From Alphaproteobacteria bacterium (GTDB lineage: Bacteria > Pseudomonadota > Alphaproteobacteria > Rhodobacterales > Rhodobacteraceae): DNA of 64,000 nucleotides. Below, one piece after another: positions 18,736 to 27,142 of this stretch. Below the pieces are notes generated by a model. That model made no database searches, was not told where the DNA came from, and was given only the letters and a program-made list of their open reading frames with translations. The position numbers and the translations under genes are program-made. The stretch lies in assembly GCA_030425395.1 (NCBI GenBank), contig JAUIAS010000003.1, positions 62,001 to 126,000 on the forward strand, written 5' to 3'. How positions within the stretch are numbered: the stretch's first letter is position 1; the number at the start of each line of letters is the position of its first letter.

Positions 18736-19299
18736 ATGCAAAAGATAGCTTACCTGATCCCGATCCTTGTCGGGCTGTCCGGCCCGGCGGTGGCGGGATG
18801 CCCGTCTGCACCCGACCATGCCGATGCGTTGACCCTGCTGTTCGACGAGGCGGCCCAAGCCACGACCCAATCCGAGGGGCGGGCCATTTCGGACCAGATG
18901 TGGGAACTCTGGACCGATGCGCCCGACGAAATCGCCCAGGCGATGCTCGAACAAGGCATGGCGATGCGCGAATCCTACGATTTCCTTGGCGCAATCGCGA
19001 CGTTTGATCGATTGGTGGATTATTGTCCCGATTATGCCGAAGGGTATAACCAGCGCGCTTTTGTCTACTTTCTCCGGCAGGAATTTGATCTTGCCGCGCA
19101 AGATCTGGACAGGGCGCTTGCCCTATCGCCGCGCCATGTCGCGGCGCTGTCGGGCAAGGCGCTGACCCTGATGGCGCTGAATCGGCTGGACGAAGCCCGC
19201 GCGGCGCTTGCGATGGCATTGGCGTTGAACCCATGGATTCCCGAGCGCGGTCTCGCGGCCCCCGGCGGGCCACTTGAACCTCCCGGCGAGGATATCTGA
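18736..19299 (+). CDS. TPR-repeat protein with signal peptide
   Basis: The 187-residue protein starts with a signal peptide (MQKIAYLIPILVGLSGPAVAG, cleavage likely after AVA) and then has two or three tetratricopeptide repeats, clearest at AEGYNQRAFVYFLRQEFDLA and AALSGKALTLMALNRLDEAR. It is therefore a small periplasmic or outer-membrane-associated scaffold; its partner is unknown. It follows putR by 30 bases on the same strand but has no evident functional link. No strong ribosome-binding site is seen. Confidence 0.8.
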   Translation: MQKIAYLIPILVGLSGPAVAGCPSAPDHADALTLLFDEAAQATTQSEGRAISDQMWELWTDAPDEIAQAMLEQGMAMRESYDFLGAIATFDRLVDYCPDYAEGYNQRAFVYFLRQEFDLAAQDLDRALALSPRHVAALSGKALTLMALNRLDEARAALAMALALNPWIPERGLAAPGGPLEPPGEDI

Positions 19300-19360
19300 C
19301 CCTACTGTTGCGCGGGATGCTTTACACCGCCGGGGCAGTGGCTATTGTCGCGCGCATCTG

Positions 19361-19444
19361 GCCCGCGTGGTGGAATGGTAGACACAGGAGACTTAAAATC
19401 TCCAGGCTTCGGCCGTGCCGGTTCGAATCCGGCCGCGGGTACCA
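19361..19444 (+). tRNA. tRNA-Leu (anticodon UAA), CCA encoded
   Basis: The 7-bp acceptor stem pairs GCCCGCG with CGCGGGT, the anticodon arm is GGAGA-CTTAAAA-TCTCC (anticodon TAA), a long variable arm marks a class II tRNA, and the T arm contains GGTTCGAATCC. The 3' CCA is genomic. It lies at the left border of the surface-glycan island. Confidence 0.97.
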
Positions 19445-19608
19445 GATGACCCCCATTTCTTCCTGTCTTTGTGACGTCTTTCGACTGCAGCACATGGGCC
19501 TGCGTCCATCGGTCGGGGGGGGTGCCCTTGCAAAGCCGCCACAGACTGGCTATGGCGTTTTTGGCACATGCTTGCCTCGGTTTGCCGGGCCATCAGGAAC
19601 AAGAAAAA

Positions 19609-21300
19609 ATGTCGACAAATCCGATCAAGATACTTGTGGCCTTTGCCCTGCCTTTCTTGATGATCGTCCCCCCGGTTCTGGAAAGCATCCGCGGCCTGCA
19701 TTCGCCGCAGCTGACAATCAATGCGTTGATGTTCACGGCGTTGTTTGTATTGCCTTTTTCTGTTGTTCTTATGCTTTTGAACCGGCGCACAGACGCACCG
19801 AGGGGCTGGGCGCGGATCGTGTCGGCACTCGTGATCGGGATTTGCGCTTTTGGGTTTCTGGATATCGCGTTTGGCGGCGTGACGATTGCGGCCAGTTACC
19901 TGCCGGTTCTCGAAACCGCGTCTTTGATCGAAAAGGTGGCGATCCACTTTGCCCTCATGGCGGTTGCGATCGTGATTTTGAGTGGCATCGCGTGGGTCAT
20001 GTATAATGACATCCTGAACCTGCTGTTGATCCTTTTTGGCATTATCGCGGTCTCGTCCGTGTTCCTGACGGAGCAGAAACCCTATGACAATTGGTCCAAG
20101 CCAGCGACCGTCGTCACCGAACCGTCGCGTGATGGTCCGACCGAAGTCTATATCATTCTGGATGCGATGATGGGGCTTGAGGGCATTGACCGTTCCATTC
20201 CCGGCGGTCAGGAATTTTATGACGAAGTGAAAGCCTTCCATGAAAAGCATGGCTTCGCACTTCATGCCAATGCATTCAGCCGTCAGGGCTCGACCGCGTC
20301 GTCCTTGCCGCCCGCGGTGAATTACGATTATCGCGGGATGGTCCCCGATGCGTATTTGGCCGACTACAATGGGTATGCCAGCGTTGTCGTGAATGCCCTT
20401 TTTGAAGACATGGCAAGCAATGGGCGTGGTTTGAAGGTGTATCAGACACCTTACCTTAACTTCTGTCAGGTAGAGACGGTCAGTTCGTGTAACACGCTGG
20501 GCATTTTCGATCCGTTCAACGGGTATCTGCCGCCTGAAATCTCCGAAAATGAAGCCTTCTTGACCCTGATCGGGATGAAGCGGATTTCGCTGGATTCCCT
20601 GAGCATGACCTATGTCCGGTTGTTCCTCAAGAACGCCTTTCCCCGCTCCCTTGCCCGGTCCTTGTTCAGCGTCGGTGAGGTGCCCGAGACCGGCAATTAT
20701 AACGGATTGAGCTTTGATCGTTATTTCGCGGAATTTTCCGAAGACCTGATCGCGAGCCGTGGAAAAACCAACTATTTCGCGCATTTCGTCGTGCCGCATG
20801 ATCCGTTCATTCTGGATGCCGAATGTCGCCCGAAAGCAGCAGCGACGGGCGCGATGTTCCTGTCACAAGGCGAGGGCATTGAAGGCGAGGAATTCGAAGA
20901 ACGCCGTAAAGCCGGGTATCGCGATTATTTTGCGCAGGCGCGCTGTGTCTACAAACAGCTTGACGGTCTCTTTACTCGATTGGCGACGGACGAGGCATTC
21001 GATGACGTCAGGATCGTTCTGTTCGGTGACCACGGATCACGCAATTCGGCGGGCAAGTTCGCCAGATATCTTGGCGAGCGTGACCTGCACGACAACTATG
21101 CCATTCTGTTCAGCGTCTGGGAGCGCGGGCAGGATTTTGAGATCGTCGAGCAGCAAGCGTCGCTCCAACAGCTTTTGTCGAAACGAGACGCCGGTTTCCG
21201 CTTTGATCCGACTGAAGAGATCGTGAAAACCGTGGTCGCTCCGCAGCAAAAACCCGGACAACCAAGAACGAACGTCGAAATTGTTATGCCGCTGAACTGA
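19609..21300 (+). CDS. Membrane-anchored sulfatase-fold (alkaline phosphatase superfamily) protein
   Basis: The 563-residue protein begins with about four to five transmembrane segments (residues about 8-150), followed by a large extracytoplasmic domain of the sulfatase/LTA-synthase/phosphoethanolamine-transferase superfamily. Visible markers are EVYIILDAMMG, a HFVVPHDPF metal-site segment and VLFGDHGSRN near the end. The usual catalytic Thr/Ser region is not obvious: the expected spot near ANAFSRQGSTASSLPP may supply it. The layout suggests transfer or removal of a phospho-group on a surface polymer. Start ATG at 19609 follows AGGAA. It opens the run of same-strand genes leading into the phosphoramidate-type genes. 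Confidence 0.75.
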   Translation: MSTNPIKILVAFALPFLMIVPPVLESIRGLHSPQLTINALMFTALFVLPFSVVLMLLNRRTDAPRGWARIVSALVIGICAFGFLDIAFGGVTIAASYLPVLETASLIEKVAIHFALMAVAIVILSGIAWVMYNDILNLLLILFGIIAVSSVFLTEQKPYDNWSKPATVVTEPSRDGPTEVYIILDAMMGLEGIDRSIPGGQEFYDEVKAFHEKHGFALHANAFSRQGSTASSLPPAVNYDYRGMVPDAYLADYNGYASVVVNALFEDMASNGRGLKVYQTPYLNFCQVETVSSCNTLGIFDPFNGYLPPEISENEAFLTLIGMKRISLDSLSMTYVRLFLKNAFPRSLARSLFSVGEVPETGNYNGLSFDRYFAEFSEDLIASRGKTNYFAHFVVPHDPFILDAECRPKAAATGAMFLSQGEGIEGEEFEERRKAGYRDYFAQARCVYKQLDGLFTRLATDEAFDDVRIVLFGDHGSRNSAGKFARYLGERDLHDNYAILFSVWERGQDFEIVEQQASLQQLLSKRDAGFRFDPTEEIVKTVVAPQQKPGQPRTNVEIVMPLN

Positions 21301-21429
21301 TCCGCGCGGCCGGAATTGAACTTTTGATGCGTCTCCAACGGGGATAAAGCGCCGGTTTACATCCCGGTGATCCTGAAGGGCCGCGATTGGCTGATGCCTC
21401 GAATTTGGGGCGAATAATGAGGTTAGACC

Positions 21430-21717
21430 ATGAAGATATCTGATAAATCAGGGATTTTCCGGATGCTTGGCACCGTCTGGGCCAAGCCGCATGCCAGAAT
21501 GGCGCTGACCGTCGCTTGCGCGGCGATGGTGTATCCCAGCACGGCACATGCCTATATTGATCCCGGCTCGGGTAGCGTGGTGATGAGCACGCTTCTGGGC
21601 CTCGCCGCGGCTGTTGCCTATACGTTCAAGAAGTACTTCTACAAGATCAAGCGGGTCTTTCGTAAAGGCGACGTCGCGCAGGATGATGCTGCGAAGGATA
21701 CAGCGAACAAGGACTGA
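21430..21717 (+). CDS. Small membrane protein with AYIDPGSGS motif
   Basis: The 95-residue protein has a probable signal or first membrane segment ending at STAHA, then YIDPGSGSVVMSTLLGLAAA followed by a basic cluster KKYFYKIKRVF. Small proteins with a YIDPGTGS motif and one membrane helix commonly sit beside polysaccharide, sulfatase or glycosyltransferase genes, but no activity is known to me. It fits as an accessory of the membrane sulfatase-fold protein upstream. Confidence 0.7.
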   Translation: MKISDKSGIFRMLGTVWAKPHARMALTVACAAMVYPSTAHAYIDPGSGSVVMSTLLGLAAAVAYTFKKYFYKIKRVFRKGDVAQDDAAKDTANKD

Positions 21718-21853
21718 CCCTTGATGCATGTCAGGGGGCTTGTTCGAATGGCGCGTCGCGCCCGCCCCATCGCGTCGGCGCGCTTTTCTTGGGTCATCGT
21801 AGATCGCCCCGAGGCGGGACGACCGCGTTCAGTTGATTGAGATCGAAAACGTC

Positions 21854-22507
21854 ATGGCCAATTTCTTTGAGATTTTGTTTTCTCCCATCGTTTGGGTGAT
21901 GGGTCTTGTCATGGATTGGTACATCTATGTGTTTTCGTCGGTCGGATTTTCCGCGCTTTTTCTTGGGTTTACCTTTTCGGCGTTGATGTTGCCCGTGCGT
22001 CGGAGATTTGACGCGTTCGAAGGCCGGATCAGCGCCAAGATAGACGCGGTCAAGGCGGATATTGCCAAGCTGGACAAGAGCTTGAAAGGTGAGAAACGCT
22101 TTCTCGCGAGCGAAGAAATCTACAAGTCCCACAATTACCATCCCATCCATAACATCGGTTTGGGGGGGAGCTTTCTGGTGATGATCCCGGTGCTGATTTC
22201 CGCGATCTTCCTGTTTTCGGGCGATAGTGTTCTGACTGGCGAAAGCTTTTTTGTCATTGACGATCTGAGCGAACCCGATGGGTTGTTGTTCTCGGTCAAT
22301 TTGCTGCCGATCCTGATGATCGCAGTGACCATGATTGATGCGCAAATCAACTTTGGGGACAATAAATCGGCAAAGATCAGGTTTATGGTGATTTCGGCGG
22401 TGTTGTTTGCGTTGGTCTATAGCCTGCCGGCGGGTCTTATTCTGTATTGGACGGGCAGCAATATCTTCTCGTTGGTTTCAAGGTTTTTCCCGAAACCTTC
22501 GGTATGA
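21854..22507 (+). CDS. YidC/Oxa1-like membrane protein
   Basis: The 217-residue protein has four to five hydrophobic segments. Its N-terminal part (a helix, then SSVGFSALFLGFTFSALMLP, then a long charged hairpin rich in Lys/Asp/Ala up to residue 100) matches the YidC/Oxa1 core layout in which a cytoplasmic coiled hairpin precedes the next helix. It lacks the large periplasmic domain of Gram-negative YidC and is much too short to be the housekeeping insertase. The ATG at 21854 is preferred to a TTG seven codons earlier. A role in inserting or assembling the neighbouring membrane proteins is only a guess. Confidence 0.6.
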   Translation: MANFFEILFSPIVWVMGLVMDWYIYVFSSVGFSALFLGFTFSALMLPVRRRFDAFEGRISAKIDAVKADIAKLDKSLKGEKRFLASEEIYKSHNYHPIHNIGLGGSFLVMIPVLISAIFLFSGDSVLTGESFFVIDDLSEPDGLLFSVNLLPILMIAVTMIDAQINFGDNKSAKIRFMVISAVLFALVYSLPAGLILYWTGSNIFSLVSRFFPKPSV

Positions 22508-22614
22508 GACTGATTATCGCCTGATGGTCGAGGTTGTTGCACATACACACAACAAAATTGCCCCGCAGCGGGTAAGGGGATTATTCAGCAGTGAGCGCAG
22601 ATAAAGGCCGTGGA

Positions 22615-25600
22615 ATGAAGCAGCCCAAGGAACATAAAGTCGTCATTCTGGGCGCGGGTTCGCCGCATCGCGGGCAGGATGCCGAACCGATCATGCCAAA
22701 CGACGGGGCCAGCAATGTGATGGACTGGATCCTTCATGCGGTGGCCTACCTTGACCCCGAACTGCATTTCGTCAGCGGTTATGATGATGCCGCTCGTCTG
22801 CGCGAGAACCGCCCAGAAGTCAGTGTCTGGCGAAACGAGGATTGGGCCGAAACCCGGTCAGCGTGGTCGCTGCTTCAGGTTCCGGTGACGCAAGCGCCGC
22901 GGGCGTCCGGGGTCGATCAGAAGCTGACGGTCATCTACTCCGACATCGTGTTTCGCGAAGACGCGGTCAGAAAGCTGGAGCTGGGTAACGCCGATATTGT
23001 TGTCGCGGTCGATAGCAAATGGCGCACCCGTTACGCCGGACGAACCAGAGAGGATACCGAGCGCTGCGAAAAGGTTTGCTTGGCGGACGGGCGGATTACA
23101 CGTCTGGGACACGATATTGACCCCGAGCGGGCTTCGGCGGAATTTGTGGGGCTGGTCCAGTTCGGACCATCGGCGATCGAGTTGCTGGACGAATTGGCTC
23201 GGACACAGCCCGGTTTTCTGCGCAGTGCGAACCTGTCCGATCTGGTGGAACACTTCCGCCTTAACGGATTAGCGGTGCGGGCGGTTGATCTGTTCGGCGA
23301 CTGGGCCGAGCTTAACGACCCCCACGATCTGGCCCGGTTTGTTCTGGGCACGAAGGCGCAAACTCTGCTGCGTCTCAAGGACGTGCTGCGCAACGGGCGG
23401 ATCGAAGAACAGGTGAGCTTTACCGTCGGAGCGTGGGAAGATGATGCAACAGGCATAATCGACCGCGTGCAGGAACGGTTTTCGACCCAGCCCGTCATCG
23501 TGCGTAGCAGCGCCCTGAGCGAGGATGGCTTTGCGTCGTCTTTGGCGGGGGCCTATGACAGCATCCTTAACGTCGATACCTCGGACCGGCAGATCCTGAC
23601 CGAAGCGATCCAGAAAGTTGCTGACTCCTATACGCAGAGCAATCCCGCCGACGAAATCCTTGTGCAGCCAATGTTGCGTGATGTTCTGGCCAGTGGCGTT
23701 GCATTTACCCGAACGCTGGGCACCGGTGCCCCCTATATCGTGGTAAATTATGACGATGTAAGCGGCAGCACCGAATCCGTGACCTCGGGCAGCGAGGGCG
23801 ATCAGAAAACAATCCTTTTGCGGCGGGATATGGCGATGGATTCGCCCAACACGCCACCGATCCTGTTGCCGCTTCTGCGTTGCCTGCGCGAGATCGAATA
23901 CCTGCTGAACTATGACGCGCTGGACGTGGAATTTGCCATTACCGAGGGGTTTGGCCTGCATATTCTGCAAGTGCGCCCGCTGGTCGCCGGGGTCGAATCC
24001 GTGGCAGCCGACTGCGATGTGCACGACGCGCTTGATGCGGCTGAGAAAACCTTTGCCGACGCGCAGGCCCCATCCCCCTGGCTGGTTGGGTCGCGCACGA
24101 TTTTTGGCATCATGCCCGATTGGAACCCCGCCGAAATCGTCGGAAAACGGCCCGATCCCTTGGCCTATAGCCTGTATTGCGATCTGATCTGCAATGATGT
24201 CTGGGCCAAGCAGCGCGCCGAATACGGCTATCGGGATGTCAGGCCGCAGCCGCTATTGATGTCATTTGCCGGTCATCCTTATGTCGATGTCCGTGCCAGC
24301 ATGAATTCCTTTGTGCCCGCTGTTCTGGACGACAGCGTCGCGGATATGATGGTTTCGTTCTGTCTGGACTGGCTGGAACAGCACCCCGAACTGCACGACA
24401 AGATCGAATTTGACGTTATTCCCACCTGTCTCGCACTGGATTTCTCTCGGTGGGAGGACCGGTTGATGTCACGGGCCGGCTTGTCCTTTGAGGATTGCGC
24501 GCAGTTGCGCGAAGGGCTTAGGGGATTGACGGTCAACGGAATGGCGCGGGTTGCGTCCGATCTTGATGATATCGCCAGGCTCGCACGCCGCTTCGATCTG
24601 CTGCGCGACGCCCCTATGGCACCGTTGACCAAGGCGTTTGCGCTCCTGGAAGATACCAAGCGGTTCGGCACCTTGCCTTTTGCCCACCTTGCACGCAACG
24701 GGTTCGTTGCCATGACGCTGCTGCGGTCGGGCGTGTCCACGGGCGCGATCAGCAATGAAGAAATGGACGATTTTCTTCGCTCGGTCAAAACCGTGAGCCA
24801 TACTTTCACCGAAGATGCCAATGCTTGTGTCAGCGGTGATCTGTCATGGGAGGCCTTCGTTGATCGCTATGGTCACCTCCGGCCCGGCACCTATGATGTG
24901 ACGTCACCCAATTATCGTGAAGATCCCGAACAGTATCTCAGGCCCGCATTGGCGCAGGCACAGGCGGCACCCGCGGGCCATGACGGCCACGGCGAACTGT
25001 GGCGCGCGGCGCGGCCACGGCTGGCTGCGGCGATGGCCGCCGAGGGGCTGCCGGGTGACGCCGACGAGATCGAGACGTTCCTGCGCAGTGCGATTGAAGG
25101 GCGCGAATACTCGAAGTTCATGTTCTCGCGCAATCTGTCGCTGGCGATGGATCTTTTTGCAGAATGGGGCGAAAGCAAAGGGCTGACGCGGGATGATCTG
25201 TCAATGCTTGACCTTGCTGATCTGCGCGCTGCCAGAAGCGGTTCCGAGGTGCAATCGACCGCATCAGACGAAGGGTCGGTATCTTATCTGCGCCACAAGG
25301 TCCGTGCGGGTCGTCACAACCGCGCCGTGGCCGCCGCCATCGAATTGCCGCCGCTGCTGTGCAAATCTGCTGATCTGCATGTGTTCCAATATCCCGCGTC
25401 TGCGCCGAACTTTGTCGGTAGCAAGGCCGTGATCGCGCCGTCGGTCGAGGTGGACAAGGTCCAGAACGTGCCCGATATCGACGGCTGTATCGTGGTTATC
25501 CCAAGCGCCGACCCTGGGTATGACTGGTTGTTTGCCCAAGGCATCGCAGGGTTGGTCACGATGTATGGCGGGGCGAACTCTCATATGGCGATCCGGGCCG

Positions 25601-25716
25601 CCGAATTCGATTTGCCCGCCGCGATTGGGGTGGGGCCCGCGATGTATGAAACACTCGCGCAATCCAGCGATATCCAACTGGATCCGCGCAATCAGGCCGT
25701 CCGGGTGATCCGATGA
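22615..25716 (+). CDS. Glutamine kinase-like (Cj1418-type) ATP-grasp/phosphohistidine enzyme with N-terminal nucleotidyltransferase domain
   Basis: This 1033-residue protein (1041 if GTG 22591 is used) has three parts. Residues 1-250 resemble a sugar-type nucleotidyltransferase (VVILGAGS at 9-16, YSDIVF at 108-113), with an altered glycine-rich loop. Residues about 280-460 are a PEP-synthase-like ATP-grasp domain (VIVRSSALSEDGFASSLAG, then LQVRPL). The C-terminus is a swivelling phosphohistidine domain with GGANSHMAI, His990. In C. jejuni, Cj1418 with the last two domains phosphorylates the amide nitrogen of L-glutamine. The two genes that follow are the other two steps, which is why I prefer this to PEP synthase; no PEP-binding barrel is present. 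It is coupled to the next gene by a four-base overlap. Confidence 0.75.
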   Translation: MKQPKEHKVVILGAGSPHRGQDAEPIMPNDGASNVMDWILHAVAYLDPELHFVSGYDDAARLRENRPEVSVWRNEDWAETRSAWSLLQVPVTQAPRASGVDQKLTVIYSDIVFREDAVRKLELGNADIVVAVDSKWRTRYAGRTREDTERCEKVCLADGRITRLGHDIDPERASAEFVGLVQFGPSAIELLDELARTQPGFLRSANLSDLVEHFRLNGLAVRAVDLFGDWAELNDPHDLARFVLGTKAQTLLRLKDVLRNGRIEEQVSFTVGAWEDDATGIIDRVQERFSTQPVIVRSSALSEDGFASSLAGAYDSILNVDTSDRQILTEAIQKVADSYTQSNPADEILVQPMLRDVLASGVAFTRTLGTGAPYIVVNYDDVSGSTESVTSGSEGDQKTILLRRDMAMDSPNTPPILLPLLRCLREIEYLLNYDALDVEFAITEGFGLHILQVRPLVAGVESVAADCDVHDALDAAEKTFADAQAPSPWLVGSRTIFGIMPDWNPAEIVGKRPDPLAYSLYCDLICNDVWAKQRAEYGYRDVRPQPLLMSFAGHPYVDVRASMNSFVPAVLDDSVADMMVSFCLDWLEQHPELHDKIEFDVIPTCLALDFSRWEDRLMSRAGLSFEDCAQLREGLRGLTVNGMARVASDLDDIARLARRFDLLRDAPMAPLTKAFALLEDTKRFGTLPFAHLARNGFVAMTLLRSGVSTGAISNEEMDDFLRSVKTVSHTFTEDANACVSGDLSWEAFVDRYGHLRPGTYDVTSPNYREDPEQYLRPALAQAQAAPAGHDGHGELWRAARPRLAAAMAAEGLPGDADEIETFLRSAIEGREYSKFMFSRNLSLAMDLFAEWGESKGLTRDDLSMLDLADLRAARSGSEVQSTASDEGSVSYLRHKVRAGRHNRAVAAAIELPPLLCKSADLHVFQYPASAPNFVGSKAVIAPSVEVDKVQNVPDIDGCIVVIPSADPGYDWLFAQGIAGLVTMYGGANSHMAIRAAEFDLPAAIGVGPAMYETLAQSSDIQLDPRNQAVRVIR

Positions 25717-26342
25717 CGCGGATTGCGGTGACTCAGCGCGTCGCGGTCGATCCCAACCACGGGGAGCGGCGCGATTGCCTGGACCAACGCTGGCACCCCC
25801 TGCTTGAGGGGATGGGCGCGGTGATGATTCCGGTGCCCAACGGCCTGACGGACGTGGCGCAATGGGCGGCGGCACTCGGGGTGCAGGGGGTGATCCTGTC
25901 GGGCGGCAACAGTCTTGGCCACCTTCCGGAAGCGACGGATACCGCCCCCGAACGGGACCATACCGAACGCCAGTTGCTGGATTGGGCCGCAGCCACTTCG
26001 ACGCCGGTGCTGGGCGTATGCCGCGGCTTGCAAATGATGGCGCATCATCTCGGCGCATCGCTGGCCCCGATCGAGGCGCACGCGGGCACCCGCCATCAGG
26101 TGCGCACGCAGGCGGGCCCGCGCGTGGTCAACAGCTATCATACCTATGCGGTGCCCGACACGGGCACTGTCCCTGAGATTATTCCGACAGCATGGGACGA
26201 AGCGGGCCATATCGAAGCTTTCACCCACAAGACATTGCCCTGGATCGCGATCATGTGGCATCCAGAGCGTGAAACCCTGCCGGACGATGACGACAGCCGG
26301 ACCCTTCGGACGCTTTTCAATTTGGGAACACCCACACCATGA
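25713..26342 (+). CDS. Class I glutamine amidotransferase-fold hydrolase (Cj1417-type, CDP-glutamine hydrolase candidate)
   Basis: The 209-residue protein has the triad of class I amidotransferases: Cys103 in GVCRG, His183 and Glu185 in MWHPERE. By general similarity it would be named gamma-glutamyl-gamma-aminobutyrate hydrolase, but the neighbours are the kinase and the nucleotidyltransferase that, in C. jejuni, make CDP-L-glutamine, which Cj1417 hydrolyses to cytidine diphosphoramidate and glutamate. The same role is inferred here. ATGA overlaps join it to the genes on both sides, so the three are translated as a unit. Confidence 0.75.
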   Translation: MTRIAVTQRVAVDPNHGERRDCLDQRWHPLLEGMGAVMIPVPNGLTDVAQWAAALGVQGVILSGGNSLGHLPEATDTAPERDHTERQLLDWAAATSTPVLGVCRGLQMMAHHLGASLAPIEAHAGTRHQVRTQAGPRVVNSYHTYAVPDTGTVPEIIPTAWDEAGHIEAFTHKTLPWIAIMWHPERETLPDDDDSRTLRTLFNLGTPTP

Positions 26343-27118
26343 AAACAATCATCCTTGCAGCGGGCATGGGATCACGCTTGATGCCTTTGACAGCAGAAAA
26401 ACCCAAATGCATGGTCGAACTCGCGGGCAAGCCCTTGTTGCACCGTCAGATCGCGGCTTTGCGCGGGGCAGGGGCCGATGACATCACTTTGGTGGGCGGG
26501 TATCGTTCCGACCGGCTAGAGGGTGATTTTGACCGTCTTGAACTGAACCCAGCCTACGACACCACCAACATGGTTGCGACGCTGTTCTGCGCTCTGGAGC
26601 AGATGAAAGAAGGCGAAGACCTGATTATCAGCTACGGCGATATCGTGTTTGAGCCGCGCGTGATTAACGCGGTGCTCGATTGCGATGCACCGATCGTGAC
26701 TGCGATTGATCAGGAATGGCGAAAGTATTGGGAACTGCGCCTCGATGATCCATTGGAGGACGCCGAAAGCCTGATCCTGCGTGATGGCGAATACATTGCT
26801 GAAATCGGTCGCAAGCCTCAAAGCTACGACCAGATTCAAGGACAGTACATTGGCCTGACAAAGGTCCGCGCCGATCATGTGCGCACATTCGTGGAGACGT
26901 GGCAGGCCATGGATCGGGACGCGCTTTATGACGGTCAGTCCTTTGACAACATGTATATGACCAGCTTTCTCCAGCACCTGATCGACAGCGGCACGCCGAT
27001 CCGCGCGGCCTTCATTCAGAACGGCTGGCTTGAGGTGGATACGATTCAGGATCTGGAACGCTACGAGGCACTGCACGCTCGCGGCGGGCTCGCTGAATTC
27101 ATTACTTTGGAAGGCTGA
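26339..27118 (+). CDS. Nucleotidyltransferase (LicC/Cj1416-type, CTP:phosphoglutamine cytidylyltransferase candidate)
   Basis: The 259-residue protein is a single nucleotidyltransferase domain: LAAGMGSRLMPLTAEKPKCM at residues 6-25 (nucleotide loop and conserved Lys) and YGDIVF at 99-104, whose Asp binds the metal. TNMVATLFCALE resembles the substrate loop of LicC phosphocholine cytidylyltransferases. In the C. jejuni pathway Cj1416 couples CTP and L-glutamine phosphate to CDP-L-glutamine; gene order supports the same here. It overlaps the hydrolase by four bases. Confidence 0.8.
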   Translation: MKTIILAAGMGSRLMPLTAEKPKCMVELAGKPLLHRQIAALRGAGADDITLVGGYRSDRLEGDFDRLELNPAYDTTNMVATLFCALEQMKEGEDLIISYGDIVFEPRVINAVLDCDAPIVTAIDQEWRKYWELRLDDPLEDAESLILRDGEYIAEIGRKPQSYDQIQGQYIGLTKVRADHVRTFVETWQAMDRDALYDGQSFDNMYMTSFLQHLIDSGTPIRAAFIQNGWLEVDTIQDLERYEALHARGGLAEFITLEG

Positions 27119-27142
27119 CCCATTTTTTCGACTGTCAAAAAG

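Noticed and set aside
22615..25716. Ordinary phosphoenolpyruvate synthase
   Set aside because: The C-terminal PEP-binding barrel is absent, an N-terminal nucleotidyltransferase-like domain is present, and the two coupled genes fit the glutamine kinase pathway.
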